From: Takakia lepidozioides
Taxonomy: Eukaryota > Streptophyta > Takakiopsida > Takakiales > Takakiaceae
Reading direction: 5' to 3'
Assembly (NCBI GenBank): GCA_030704615.1
Contig: CM060731.1
Coordinates: forward strand, 57,268,756 to 57,332,755
Length of the DNA stretch: 64,000 nucleotides
Below, piece after piece: positions 34,100 to 45,400 of the stretch (positions are counted from its first letter, which is position 1; the number at the start of each line of letters is the position of its first letter). The notes under the pieces were generated by a model. The model made no database searches. It saw only the letters and a program-made list of their open reading frames with translations, and had not been told where the DNA came from. Position numbers and translations under genes: made by a program.

Positions 34100-34805
34100 G
34101 GACATTGAAATGCGGCACCGCATTTCCATGTGGGACAAGAAAATGCGGTGCATCATTTCCGTCCAGGTACACGAAATACCAACACGGGTCTATAAATTGG
34201 ACAGAAAACGAGGTTGGCATTGCAAATGCGGCGACGCATTTCCAGCTTGGCAATGGAAACTTCTTTTTGGACAAGGGAATGCGGTGCCGCATTTCCGTAC
34301 AACACTTCGAAAAGTGTGACATTTCCGACCAGCGCGATGGAATGCGTTACCGCATTTCCGAGAGAGGGTCTGCAAATGGACAAATTGCGATGTCCGTTCT
34401 GGAAATGCGGCGCCGCATTTCCATGTCCGTCATCGACTTTTTTTTACAATGGAATGCGGTGCCAATTTTTGCTGATGGGCCTGCAGTTCGAACAACGACC
34501 ATCCCCAATACTGAAATGCGGCACCGCATTTTCAATCCCGCCATCTCGACCTCCTTGTTCGACCTCCTTGTTCGACCTCTGTAAGCGTGGTGGCATCCAT
34601 GCAATGAGCGGGAGAGGCCAAAACTGGCGTGTGGACAAAGGAAATTTTGGAAATGCGGCACCGCATTTCCAATTCAGATTACTTTTTACTATGCCAACAT
34701 TGAAATGGAAAATTTAGTCCCTCCCCTGTTTTGGAAATGCGGTGCCGCATTTCCAAAAGAGGTTCTTAGAGTTGCCAAAATTTTGGAAATGCGGTGCCCC
34801 ATTTC
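34100..34805. repeat. Palindrome cluster near paralog 2, element 2
   Basis: Eleven sites with arm GGAAATGC around a GGYRCC core, some degraded. Hand-counted centres are 34116, 34149, 34232, 34285, 34348, 34411, 34460, 34522, 34659, 34743 and 34795. Steps include 53, 63, 63, 62, 84, 83 and 52 bp, mostly near multiples of 10.5 bp. Confidence 0.88.
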
Positions 34806-34942
34806 TGATTTTGGGAGCGTCGTGGTTTGGGCGATTGTGTGGCTGGAATGCACACTGGAGAGGGGTCACGAATGTCGGGCAGAATTTCCTTTATATACTC
34901 TGGAAGAGAATTTACATTTACAGAGACTTCATTAAAATTCTA

Positions 34943-37900
34943 TTAATCTTGAAAATCATCCGAATCCTCATCCTGTTCTAGACTGTCCTGCTCCGCCTCC
35001 ACCCCCTCAGTGCCTTTCTCATCTCCAGCGGACTGCTCGTTGGCCAGGCTTTCGAAAATCCCATCTTCCCCTTGCGGAACTGTCCATCTCACCTCCGTTG
35101 GGTCGTCTTCCTCCCTGTCTGCGTCGCTCTCATCCGCTGAATCACATATGTACTTTCGTACCCGTCTACCTGTCTGAGCTGCTGCCAACTCTTTCCTTAT
35201 CCTTCTGTCCTCCCTAGCCCTCTCCAAAATCTGCTCTACTTTACTGGGATTCTCACTTCTTCTAATCGCTGTATTTGCGAGTTTAGCTGCATAACTAGGA
35301 AGGGAGTAGTCCCTCACCGGGCTCGTCATGAAGTCGGCCCTCGCAAAGAACGGGACATTCTTCCTGGCAGGAAGTGTAGGCCCTACATGTTTCGACCCGG
35401 ACCCTGCAATCCTGCACATGACAATCATCAACGAGACTAATGAGAACCACAGTCGGGAAATTCGTTTGACATAAATGACCCAGAAGGCTTTGCAAACTTA
35501 CAATGTTTGCACTCACTCGTATTCCGGGTTCTCCTCCGCATCAATGTCCACTGTGTCTTCCTCGGACTCCGACGAATCCGAGGAGACTTCCGCTCTGTCG
35601 GGAGCCTTCACATTCCGTTGCAGCCCTCCAGATGGGATCCCCACACGGATGAATCCTCCTCGTAGGCAAAGAGGTGCCGGTCGGAAAACCGCCCAGCCCA
35701 CATTGAGGCACCTGTTACAATGCCATCCACACATTACCACATGGCGCTTCAGATGTTGCGAACTACATCCTAACGAGAATTTGCAGAACAGCATAGATCA
35801 AGATTCTGCATACCTGTCCCACAGATGAGGTCGAGCACTGTGCCCTCCACGTCTGTGCATGTCTCCATAATTGTCTGAATGAAGGCAGGGCTCCGAGTCC
35901 GTGAGTACCGCAGGGGTTCCGTTGAAGTGAGGCTATGAGGGAGAAGTTCCTTGGGAACGTTGTTGAACAGAACGTCGTAATCGAGTGGGTCGCAGTTCGG
36001 GTCAACCTTTCCTCCCTCCTTCCGGAAAGCAAAGGTGGAGTTCTCCTTCACAAAGCAGTATGCATCGAACTGCTTCGTCTGCATACACAGGGGGAAAACG
36101 ATTAGAAACCGAATGCGGCACCGCATTTGAAAACACCCAAGCAAATGAATGGACGAGTGCCAGTGTCGTAATCACCTTCTTCCCTTCCGACCGAAGGCCC
36201 AGTGTGTTGATGCACGTCCACTTCTTTTTCAGAATCGGGACGGCGCTCTTGCGGGTCCACTTCGCAATTCCTGTCTGAGTGTTTTTTCCTCTGCTCGCCA
36301 GGACAACCACACAGCCTCTGTCGTCCAACACCATGCGGGCAAGCCCGAATCCTTTCTTCCAAAAGTCCTCCGAGTACCTGTTCCAAGATGGCAAAGCTTG
36401 CAGTCCTTCCACAGGCTCTCCGTCCGGAATATCCAAGATGATCATATCGCAAGACCACTCGGTGGCATTTCCGCCCCTCCTACAATCCTTGTCTGCACAC
36501 ACCCTCTCAAAGAACGAGACCATATTCTGAAATCCTGGGGTGTCGGAAGGCTCTTCGGCAGTCGCCTTCTTCAGTGCTCTGCCCTTCAGACCCTCCATGG
36601 TCTTCATGTATGCCAACTTGGCTGCCCGTCCATCCAAAGCCGCCAAGAAACTCTCATTTACACACTGGACTACTGTTTCGGGAGCCACTTTCGGCCTCTT
36701 CATTTCCACCGGCTCGAAAGGGTGCCCCCCTGGGGGGTTGAAGAGTGCCTTCTTTGCCGAGCCAGTTCTCGTGCCTCTCGTGACAACGGTGGGCACAGGG
36801 GAGGCAGCCTGCGTTTGGGGGGTGGGCTGGTTGCAAAGTCTCCATCGGAGTCCTCTTCCTCACCCTCTTCCTGAACAGGCTGTTTCTGCTTCTTCGTTTT
36901 GGCGGGTGTCACAACAGCTGCTCCTTGCTGGCGAGTCCTCTTCTTCGACCCCTTCTGTTGGGCCTGCACAGCTGCATCCACCGTCTTTTGTGCCATCTCA
37001 GCTGCCTTTCTGGATTCTTCCAGAGCAGCAGATTCCTTTGCCGACTTTGGCCCAGCAGGGACACGTCTTTCCTTTCTCTTCTCTTCTGCCAAGGCGTGCA
37101 GATCTTTCTCAGACTCGTCAACAATACCGCCAGACATGTCCAGGTACCACGGGCATCCAACGAGATGCGCGGGATGCCATTGTTTCTGCATCTCGGGTGT
37201 GTAGACACAGCTTGGGCCCGCCACGGTCCAAGCCATGAAGAACGGGGGCTCTTGAGCCAGGGCCCCTGTCTGAAGGAGCACGTATTTCATATACCTGCAA
37301 GGCAGTCAGCATGCGTGAGCAAAAGTTGAGACCAACCTACTCGCAGAGTGCCACCGAAAACATAAAATGCGAATGCGGTGCCGCATTTCCGAGACAAACC
37401 TCGTAACCAGGCTTCGCATACAAGGGCAGCTGTGCTTCACCTGTAAACAATTCGCATTGCAGCTTTCCCCGCTCCCTCCTGATGTGTAAACTCCACGCTC
37501 CTTCTTGCTGTCTGTAGCTCTCTGGCGAAAAGGTTGTCCTTGTACGCACATCTGAAACGTGTCACGTAGTCTTCCAATGTCTGTGTTCCATCCCATTTGA
37601 CGTACAAGCCGAACGAATTTGTGTGCATTACGACTTGCTCCTTCGCATTCGACATTACCTGCGATTCCCAAATGCATTGTCACGTAGCAGTTCAGGGAAT
37701 TCATGTCAGAAAAGCAAATCTGGGGAAGTACCTTGAATTACCTGGAACCACCAAGTCATACGGTTGAGCCACACATCCACTGCAGGGTCGGAAACTTCCG
37801 AGTGGAAAAGACCACATTGTCCTTATGCTCTCGGATGCATTCCAGATCGACAGCCACCGTGTCTGCCATTTCCGATCCAATGTCAGGAGCTGGAAGAGAG

Positions 37901-39200
37901 TGGCTATTGCTAGGAAGGAACTTCAGTGCATTGAAACCTCACCTTCTCTTTCGCCTCCACACATGCCGTTGAGAGGTGATGCAGTTTCTCCAATTGCATG
38001 GTCGGCTGCATGGCCCGAGAATAGTGTTTTGCAATCTCGGGGATGAAGTCCTTTCCAAGTGCCGGATCTGCAATTGCCACCAGCTTCACAAGCTTTGACT
38101 TGTATTTGGTTCTGGACTTGACACCGGCTTCCTTCAAGTGCTCAGTCAATGACTGCAACGTTTTGACCTGCCCCTCACTTTCCATGAAGAAGCGTTTGGC
38201 ATGGGCCAAATCCAGCTTGATGTTTGACTGCCAACAAAAACATGCAGAAGCGTTACATTCGATTCATGTGGAAACATTACTGAAAATTGGGGAAGGATGA
38301 GCAGAGGGAAATTGGAGACGACTTACTTCGTATATCACCTCCACCATTCCATCCATAGTGAGACGATACCATGTCCGGTCTGTTTTTGCAACGGCTTTCT
38401 GAATGAGCTCGGGCTCCAGCATTTCCGCAAACATCTGCGGATCAGTGAGACCAGTTTTCCTCACCCTGTACAGCATATGTGCCATGTGGGTATGCACGTA
38501 CGCATTCTCAGTGACCCTGCAAGGCACACTCTCCAGTTCAGTACACGGAAGCACGGAAACAAACCAGAATGGAAACCGAAATGCGGCACCGCATTTCGAA
38601 CGTGCTAGGGAGGGTATGAGTATCTTACGAGTTGAGGTCCGCCATGGCATTCTTGAGCAGGGAGGAGTCTGCCGCCTTCACCTTGAGGATGACACACTCC
38701 ACCATGTAATGCCAGCCAATGTGCTTGGCATGGTTCTGCTTGATGTACTCCCACCAGGCGAGAAGTCGGTGATTCCCGTCCCACACAAAGAACATTTTAC
38801 CCGACATATGGCCGAAGTCTGGATCACCCTTCAGCGTCGCCTCGAATTCGTCGTTGCGAGTGTGCCAGTGGGTATCCCACGTTGACAATTCATCGGCAGT
38901 GGGTCCACGAGTTTCGCCGTCCTCATTCTCAATGGAAACGTAAAACGCTGCCGATCCCAGACGGTACCCTTCTCGAAATGCGAACTTGAGCTTATCCACA
39001 TCTCCGGGAAGGGCCTGCCTGACGATGGGAAGGGAGACCATGCGACAGAGTGGGATTCGAAGAGTCCGCTGGAATACCCTGCTGCCCAGAACTCTGCCAA
39101 TGCTACTGTGTGTCTCCTCCAACATTTTATCCGCTGCACTTTTGAAATCCTCCGGAGACATGTCTGTAGGTGCCGGTAGTGGCTGAGCAGCTGGAGGCAT
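34943..39200 (-). CDS. ParB-like domain fused to a DNA methyltransferase, nine exons
   Basis: Exons by GT-AG and frame: 39200-38629, 38516-38327, 38227-37943, about 37889-37762, 37658-37441, 37294-36176, 36078-35814, 35769-35517, 35411-34943 (about 1,160 aa). Exon 1 has FFVWDGNHRLLAW (38754-38790), the DGNHR signature of ParB-like domains, and the join to exon 2 gives DLNSVTENAYVHTHMAHML, like the ParB E-N segment. Exon 6 has a Lys/Glu linker and MIILDIPDGEP, then GCVVVLASRG. Exons 7/8 join VLDLICGTG to CSSQHLKRH, an AdoMet-binding motif I after the catalytic region (beta-class order). The canonical D/N/S-PP-Y/W is DIPD here, so catalysis is uncertain. There is an apparent one-base frameshift near 36800. 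The exon 3/4 join does not keep frame cleanly. Upstream exons beyond 39200 are possible. Confidence 0.62.
36111..36128. repeat. Palindrome inside intron 6 of the methyltransferase gene
   Basis: GAATGC, core GGCACC, GCATTT. It lies within the intron between exons ending at 36176 and starting at 36078. Confidence 0.85.
37371..37390. repeat. Palindrome inside intron 5 of the methyltransferase gene
   Basis: GAATGC, core GGTGCC, GCATTTCC, in the intron 37440-37295. Confidence 0.85.
38578..38598. repeat. Palindrome inside intron 1 of the methyltransferase gene
   Basis: CGAAATGC, core GGCACC, GCATTTCG, in the intron 38628-38517. Confidence 0.85.
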
Positions 39201-40505
39201 CCTCAACTGGAGATGACTCTGGGGGCCTGTCTGCGGCAATTATGCCATTGCAGAGGCCTCCTCCGGGCCTGCTTGCTCATCGGTGGTGAGGTCTTGCTGC
39301 GAAACGTTGAGCGGCAGCACCCTCCTCCGGTACCAAATCGAGATCAACGGTCGATCCCATTGCCTTCGCTGCAGCAGAGTCGGCCCCAACATCTGCAGCG
39401 GGGGAAATCCTCCAGGAACTGAGCTTCAGCTCGTGGAAGCGGTTTTGCGGAGAGGGAGATTGTTCGCCCGTCGCCCTGATTGCCTTCTGCTTCCTCATCC
39501 TTGCTTGGGTGAAGGTGTCTGCTGCAATTGAATCTGTCTTCTACCCCCTGCTGCTTCATTCGCGTTGGGGGGGGTGAATCGGCCTGAGCCGGTTCAGAAG
39601 CCAGTAGAGGGACGGGCTGTGCTTCTTCTTCGACTTTGCTGGAGAATGGCCCGACCCCTGCTGGCGATTCTCCATGATCGAAGAACGCGAGTCGATCTCT
39701 GGGACTTTGAACTTGCCCTTCGAAGAGCGTCTTTGAATCGCAGAGGGCTAGGCCCGGCAGGAATACCCGCGCTCGGGGATCGGGTGGGTGTACGTGCTGC
39801 AGCTAGCTCCTCGGACTCTTCCTGCGGCTCTTCGGATTCCTGCGATCTCTCCAGCACGTCCACCTTTCCTGTTAGGCATGCAAACATGTTCTGCATTCAA
39901 GTCTCCTAGCATTCAGTCTAAGAATTACAGAAGCAAAATGGGGGGTTCGGTGCTCGATCAGCTGCGCGCAGCCCGATCGCATGGAGCTCTCACTGGTGGC
40001 TGGGTTGCCTGAGTGGCCTGCTGCTCGGAGATGGCAATCTCCTCCTGTAGACGCATCTGCTTCCTCCCCCTTCGGCATTGGCCTACGTCCGAAGTAATTT
40101 CCGGAGCTTGCGACGAGGTCTCCTGTCTGGTGCACGAACTCCCCCCCTCTCAGGTTCGAGCATAAGAAGAACAGAGAGAGGGAAAAGGGGCAAAGAGTGC
40201 AGATGGAAAGGGCGCGAGAGGGGTGACTGAGGAGACACGACAAAAGTAGATGAAACGGCGGTGATGCACCACTTGCGTTCGAAAGGGTTGGAGGAAAGTG
40301 TCTCCTCGTGGAGTTTGCGTCATTACGAAATTCGAATCGTTCAGGGTACGCCTGCCGTCCGAAAAACAAACATCATTATCCAACGGTCAGGCCGCGCCGC
40401 CTCATGCCCCTTCAGTCAGATAGACTGCCGACATGTGCAGCAATTCCGTTGCTCCACGTGTTCACATTTCAATGTATTTCCGTCCCAGCGTCTGATGAGT
40501 TGGAG
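39201..40505. other. Upstream region of methyltransferase gene, possible extra 5' exons
   Basis: Minus-strand frames at 39498-39277 and 39896-39594 are Glu/Ser/Ala-rich and could be 5' exons of the methyltransferase gene. The frame directly upstream of 39200 has a stop at 39241-39243, so they would need splicing. Nothing else is recognised up to the palindrome array at 40511. Confidence 0.35.
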
Positions 40506-40510
40506 CGAAA

Positions 40511-41995
40511 ATGCGAATGCGGCGCCGCATTTCCGTTAAGTACCATCACGAAGCTACACATCCGTACTTGTTGGGAGAAAATGCGGCACCGCATTTCCGT
40601 TCCACCTTCAGATACCTTAGTTGTTGAACGGAAATACGGTGCCGCATTTCCGTCCCACAGCTCCATGTATGAGATTCAGAAGGGAAATGCGGCGCCGCAT
40701 TTCCGTTCTGGAATGTCGAAAGGTGCGATTGGGACGGGAATGAGGCACAACATTTCAGTTCCCGTGGTTCATGATTTTCAATGTGAACGGAAATGCGGTA
40801 CCGCATTTCCGTTCCCCTTCACATACGTTAGTTGATGAAGAAATGCCGTGCCACATTTCCGTTCGGGAAAGTATATAGAGGTCTCAACTGGACAGAAATG
40901 CGGTGCCGAATTCCGGTCTGGAAAGTTTGAAGGTCTCACATGGATGGAAATGCGGCAACACATTTCCGTCCACAGCTCCATGCCTCACATACAAAATGGA
41001 AATGCGGCGCGCATTTCCGTTTTGGAATGTCGGAAGGTGCGACTCCGAGAAATGCGGTACCGCATTTCAATTCCGATGTTTCATTATATTTCATCAGAAC
41101 GGAAATGCGGTGCCGCATTTCCCTTTGAATCTAATACATTCCGTTCTGGAATGTGGGAGGTGCGACTCGGATGAAATGCGCTGCCGCATTTCAGTTCCGA
41201 TGGTTCACGATTTTCAGTCAGAACGGAAATGCGGTACCGCACTTCCGTTCTGGAATGATGGTAGGTGCGACTCGGATGGAAATACGGTGCCGCATTTCAG
41301 TTCAGATGGTTCACGATTTTCAGTCAGAACGGAAATGCGGTGCCGCATTTCCGTTCTGGATAGTATGAGTGTCTCAAGCGGTCGGAATTGCGCTGTATGA
41401 AGCTGTCGGAATCGCACTCGGCTCCATGCATCAGATACAAAATGGAAATGCGGCGCCGCATTTCCGTTCTGGAATGTCGAAAGTGCGACTCGGACGGAAA
41501 TGCGGTGCCGCATTTCTGTTCCCGTTGTTCATAATTCTCAATCAGAACGGAAATGCGGTACCGCATTTCCGTTCCACCTTCACATACCGTGCTTGTTGAA
41601 TGAAAATGCGGTACCGCATTTCCGTTCTGGAGAGTATGAATGTCTTTTAAGGACGGAAATGTGGCAGCATTTCTATCCCTCAGCTCCATGCATCAGATAC
41701 AAAATGGAAATGCGGCGCCGCTTTCCGTTCTGAAAGTCGGAAAAGTGCGACTCGGACGGAAATGCGGTGCCGCATTTCTGTTCCCGTTGTTCATAATCTC
41801 AATCAGAACGGAAATGCGGTACCGCATTTCCGTTCCACCTTCACATACCGTGCTTGCTGGATGGAAATGCGTTACCGCATTTCCGTTCTGGAGAGTATAA
41901 AGGTTTCCCCCGGACGGAAACTCGGTGCCGCATTTCCGTCGCTCTGGTGCATGACCAAGATGCAATACGGAAATGCGGCGCCGTATTTCCGTCCA
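40511..41995. repeat. 53-bp palindrome array, element 2
   Basis: About 27 palindromes with arm GGAAATGC and core GGYRCC (GGCGCC, GGTGCC, GGCACC or GGTACC in nearly all). Centres counted by hand: 40523, 40587, 40640, 40693, 40746, 40799, 40849, 40904, 40956, 41008, 41058, 41111, 41182, 41235, 41288, 41341, about 41393, 41454, 41506, 41559, 41612, 41665, 41716, 41768, 41820, 41873, 41926, 41979. More than half of the steps are exactly 53 bp. The 31-bp spacers fall into about five recurring types (for example CAGCTCCATGCATCAGATAC, TGGAATGTCGAAAGTGCGAC), giving a higher-order unit of about 265 bp. It sits upstream of the transposase and opposite the start of the methyltransferase gene. Confidence 0.93.
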
Positions 41996-42418
41996 CCAGC
42001 AATCGAAAGAATCACTCGGGACGGGAAATCTGGAACCTGAATGGGTTGCATTGTTCCGAAACAACACAATTGCGGCCAGTCTTGATGAGCACAACTTGGT
42101 TGTCTGACCGTTTTAACCAGCAGTCCTGGCACTTGTCAGTGCGAACGTTCCTGTCTGCACCGAGAATACTGCTGGATCCACCCTCAGGAGAAACTGTCAG
42201 GAGATGTTATTTCGTCGCCGAATCGGCCATCATTGTCATACTCACTGGCTATGGAATCAAACCTCCCACCTTCATGCATGTAGCTTGAAACAATACTTTC
42301 CACTTCAATGTGCGACTTCCAATCGTCGATGGACTCCGCAGATCACTTAGATGGTGCCTGTGAGCCTTGGTCTGTCGCTATACTGAACCTCGCACTTGCC
42401 AACTCCGTGCGGTGTTCG

Positions 42419-45400
42419 ATGGCTCCGAATTCCTACGCTATAGTTTGCTGTCCTCCGCAACTTGGGAGAGCCTGGATCCCAAACGAGGGAGGACTTTGCA
42501 GAGTGACTGAAACTTACCTTTGTTCCAAATTCAAGCTCAAACCGGGCACAGTTTATTTGGAAGAAGAAAGGAAGGATGTTCCTGGACAGGTTGACGAGAC
42601 CATTGTCGTGCTAGGTAACGACGGAGGTTGCGGAATCGAATGGCACGTTCCCCCGTCAGACACCATCCTGTACCGAGCTGTGGGAATGCCCATTCCCTTT
42701 CCGAATCAGTCGCTGCCCACACCATCCACAAAGGAGTCCGGAAACCGAGAGGCGGCCACTGCCAACAGAGAGGTATGCAACGATAATCATTCCCGACCTG
42801 GACCGTCAAGACCCTCCATAGCTTCTCGTGTGGACGTATTCGACATTTCCGACGAGGAAGATGATTGCATTGAGGTACCCATGTCCTCCACACGGTCGTT
42901 CAAATCCGGCATGGACGTCTCTGTAGGTGCTACGCATGTGCCCTCGAGCATAACTCCAACCGGTCCATTGTGCAGCTCCTACGACAACATCACCTCGATG
43001 GTTCTCGCTCCGAGCTGGCTGCTCTCGACTATGCCAAATTCCCAGTCAGAAAGGTAACGTTTCTGCCTCCCAAGTCGATGGCAATGTCATCTTCGAGTTT
43101 CCACCTGTTTCTTCGTCAAAGAAAGCCTCCGGGATGTTAACAGACATGGATCGAAAGCATGACGGACACCCCTGGTGTGTGACGAAGACCAGTAGCACGA
43201 AAATTGCTGATGGTGTTCGTGTACGATATGTCCTCTGTGCGGGGAAGCTGAGGTGCCTCAATCCCACCTGCTTCCACTTTCTCTCCAAAGGAGGGCGGAG
43301 AAACGAGACGGATTGGACTGGCACAACGCATCATCCATTCATTGTCTCCAGCCAAGCTCCTGCGGGTTCTTTCAAGTGTGCACATTGCAAAGAACCACCG
43401 ACGTGCATGTCCATGTGCAGAGCCAAGCAATATTACGTTATCCATTTGCTCCCGGACTTGACTAGAGCTTGCATACACGTTGGGGTCCACTGCCACCCCT
43501 TGGCGAGAGGCAACATGCGTGAGGCTGTGCAGGAAGCACACGACATCATAAAAGAGGAGGTGAAATTGAGCCCCGGAGCCAGACCAAAGCAGATTCAGCT
43601 GAAGGCAGCCCACAAGATTGCTCTTGGCAAAATCATGTCTGAAGATGGTTCCGACCGAGAGCCCTTGACCGAAGACGAGATGCGTGACCTCTTGGAGTCC
43701 GTCTCGCACGTTTGTAGTCCGAATGTGCGGAATCACATCGTATCTTGCAAGCAGGAGTTCGGCAGGGGGTCGGACATGTACTCAATCCTGGAGGTGAAAC
43801 GAATGACTGGATATGACTACATCCAAGGTAGCAGGTTTCCAGGGCAAGGCAGCGAATCCGATCGTTGTTACATTTTCAAAATGTCGACGTGTGGGCCTGG
43901 GAGTGGAGTCGACTTGGTCACTCGCATGACAACTGGAAACTTGTCGAATGCTTGGGTGATGTTGATCACATCAAGCGAATTACAAACCATCAGTGGGTGA
44001 CTATGGGTGCGCATGTTTATGACTATCACTCCAAGAGGCTCATGACGATTGCAATCTGCGAGATGAAAGGGGAGGACACACAGTCCGAGATGCATCTGTG
44101 GGAGGGCATAAACGAGCAGATGGCAAGGGCGGGATTGCCAGAGCCCAATTTCAGGGGATTCATGGCAGACAACGCTCAGGCCAACTGGGCAGCGGTGCGG
44201 CGTGTGTACGGTGAGGACCCCAATGTTCCAATGGAGGGGAAAGAGAGATCCTGTGGATTCCATTGGATGCAGAGTCTATCCCACTACACTACCAAATTTG
44301 TTGCTAGCTCATTCCAGGCTGAACACCGTGTCCTTTGTACGGCGTGGAAGGATGCACCCACATTTGATGACGCGGAGGTTAAGTTTGCTATCATCGAGGC
44401 TTGGTGGAACACGTCAGGTGCAGTGGAGACAACCAATCTGGGAGCATTGCACAGCTGGTTGGGGTGGTGGCATTTTCGGTATCGACAGTTCGGACAGTAC
44501 ATGCGGGAGGTAGGCTGCTGTCAATTTCGTTCATTTGTCTTTCTGTTACGGACATTTCGATTGGTCCCTCACCATTGTTTGTGTCTTTCTAGGAGCGGTG
44601 CTTGGATTCCGACACGGACATGCCGAACACGAATATGGCAGAATCGGTCCACTCCTCCTGGCGAGCGTCTTCTGCCGCACATCTGGTGGACGTAGTGACG
44701 GCCACAACGGAGGACATCGACAGAGCAATCATGCAGCAAGCCACGTACTACAAGTTCCTGAGCGGCAAACAATGGGGCTTTGGGCCGGACAGGGAGGAAT
44801 TGTTGGTACGAACAGCTTCGAGGTCCAAGAATCCAGTGAAATGGGCGACAGCATTGCGAGAGAAGATCAAAGGGACGCCTCTGCACCGCAGAGGTGAACA
44901 CCTAGAGGGGGACGTCCGGACTCGCCCTGTCAGGCGGAGGATTGAAGAGGAACCCGGGTGCGAAGAGGATTCCTGGAGATCCGACAGGAACATTCGGACA
45001 GCACCTCGAGGTCCCGTCATGTTGCCGCACAATGTGTCTTCCAGCAGTGGAAGCCCAAGAAATTCCAGATCGCCGTCGCCTTCAACCGGGGATTTCGTGC
45101 AACAAATTCCCACCGCTCCCTTGCCCCACATTCCGCCCGCTGTTATGCAGTATGGCCAAGCCATTGTGGAGACGACTGTGTCTGCATCACAGTGGAGAAT
45201 TGCTCGCACAAAGCCGTCGTTTCGAGGAAGGTGTTCCGCAATTCGTGTGGATACACGGCAACGTTGTTTAGAGATGATAAGGAGGAATCCAGATGGGGCT
45301 GTCCCTGCTCCTACTTTTACAGGAAGATTTGTCCATGCAAAGTTTGCGGAGGCGACAACCACCCAGTTCTGGTTCTGCAGGCACGACATTATGACTTGCG

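Noticed and set aside
36149-37329. Plus-strand ORFs opposite the methyltransferase gene (for example 36149-36874 and 36540-37238)
   Set aside because: Shadow frames of GC-rich minus-strand exons with Ser/Pro/Leu bias and no domain.
34943-39200. m5C (DNMT-type) methyltransferase
   Set aside because: The AdoMet motif lies after the catalytic region and no PCQ motif was seen, so the order does not fit alpha-ordered cytosine-5 enzymes.
40511-41995. CRISPR-like array (palindromic repeats with spacers of constant length)
   Set aside because: The spacers recur in about five families, the repeats vary, there are no cas genes and the setting is eukaryotic. It is a transposon satellite.
42960-43090. 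A 21-bp GT-AG intron to explain the frame changes in the transposase
   Set aside because: Too short for any known spliceosomal intron of plants; one-base indels explain the frames better.
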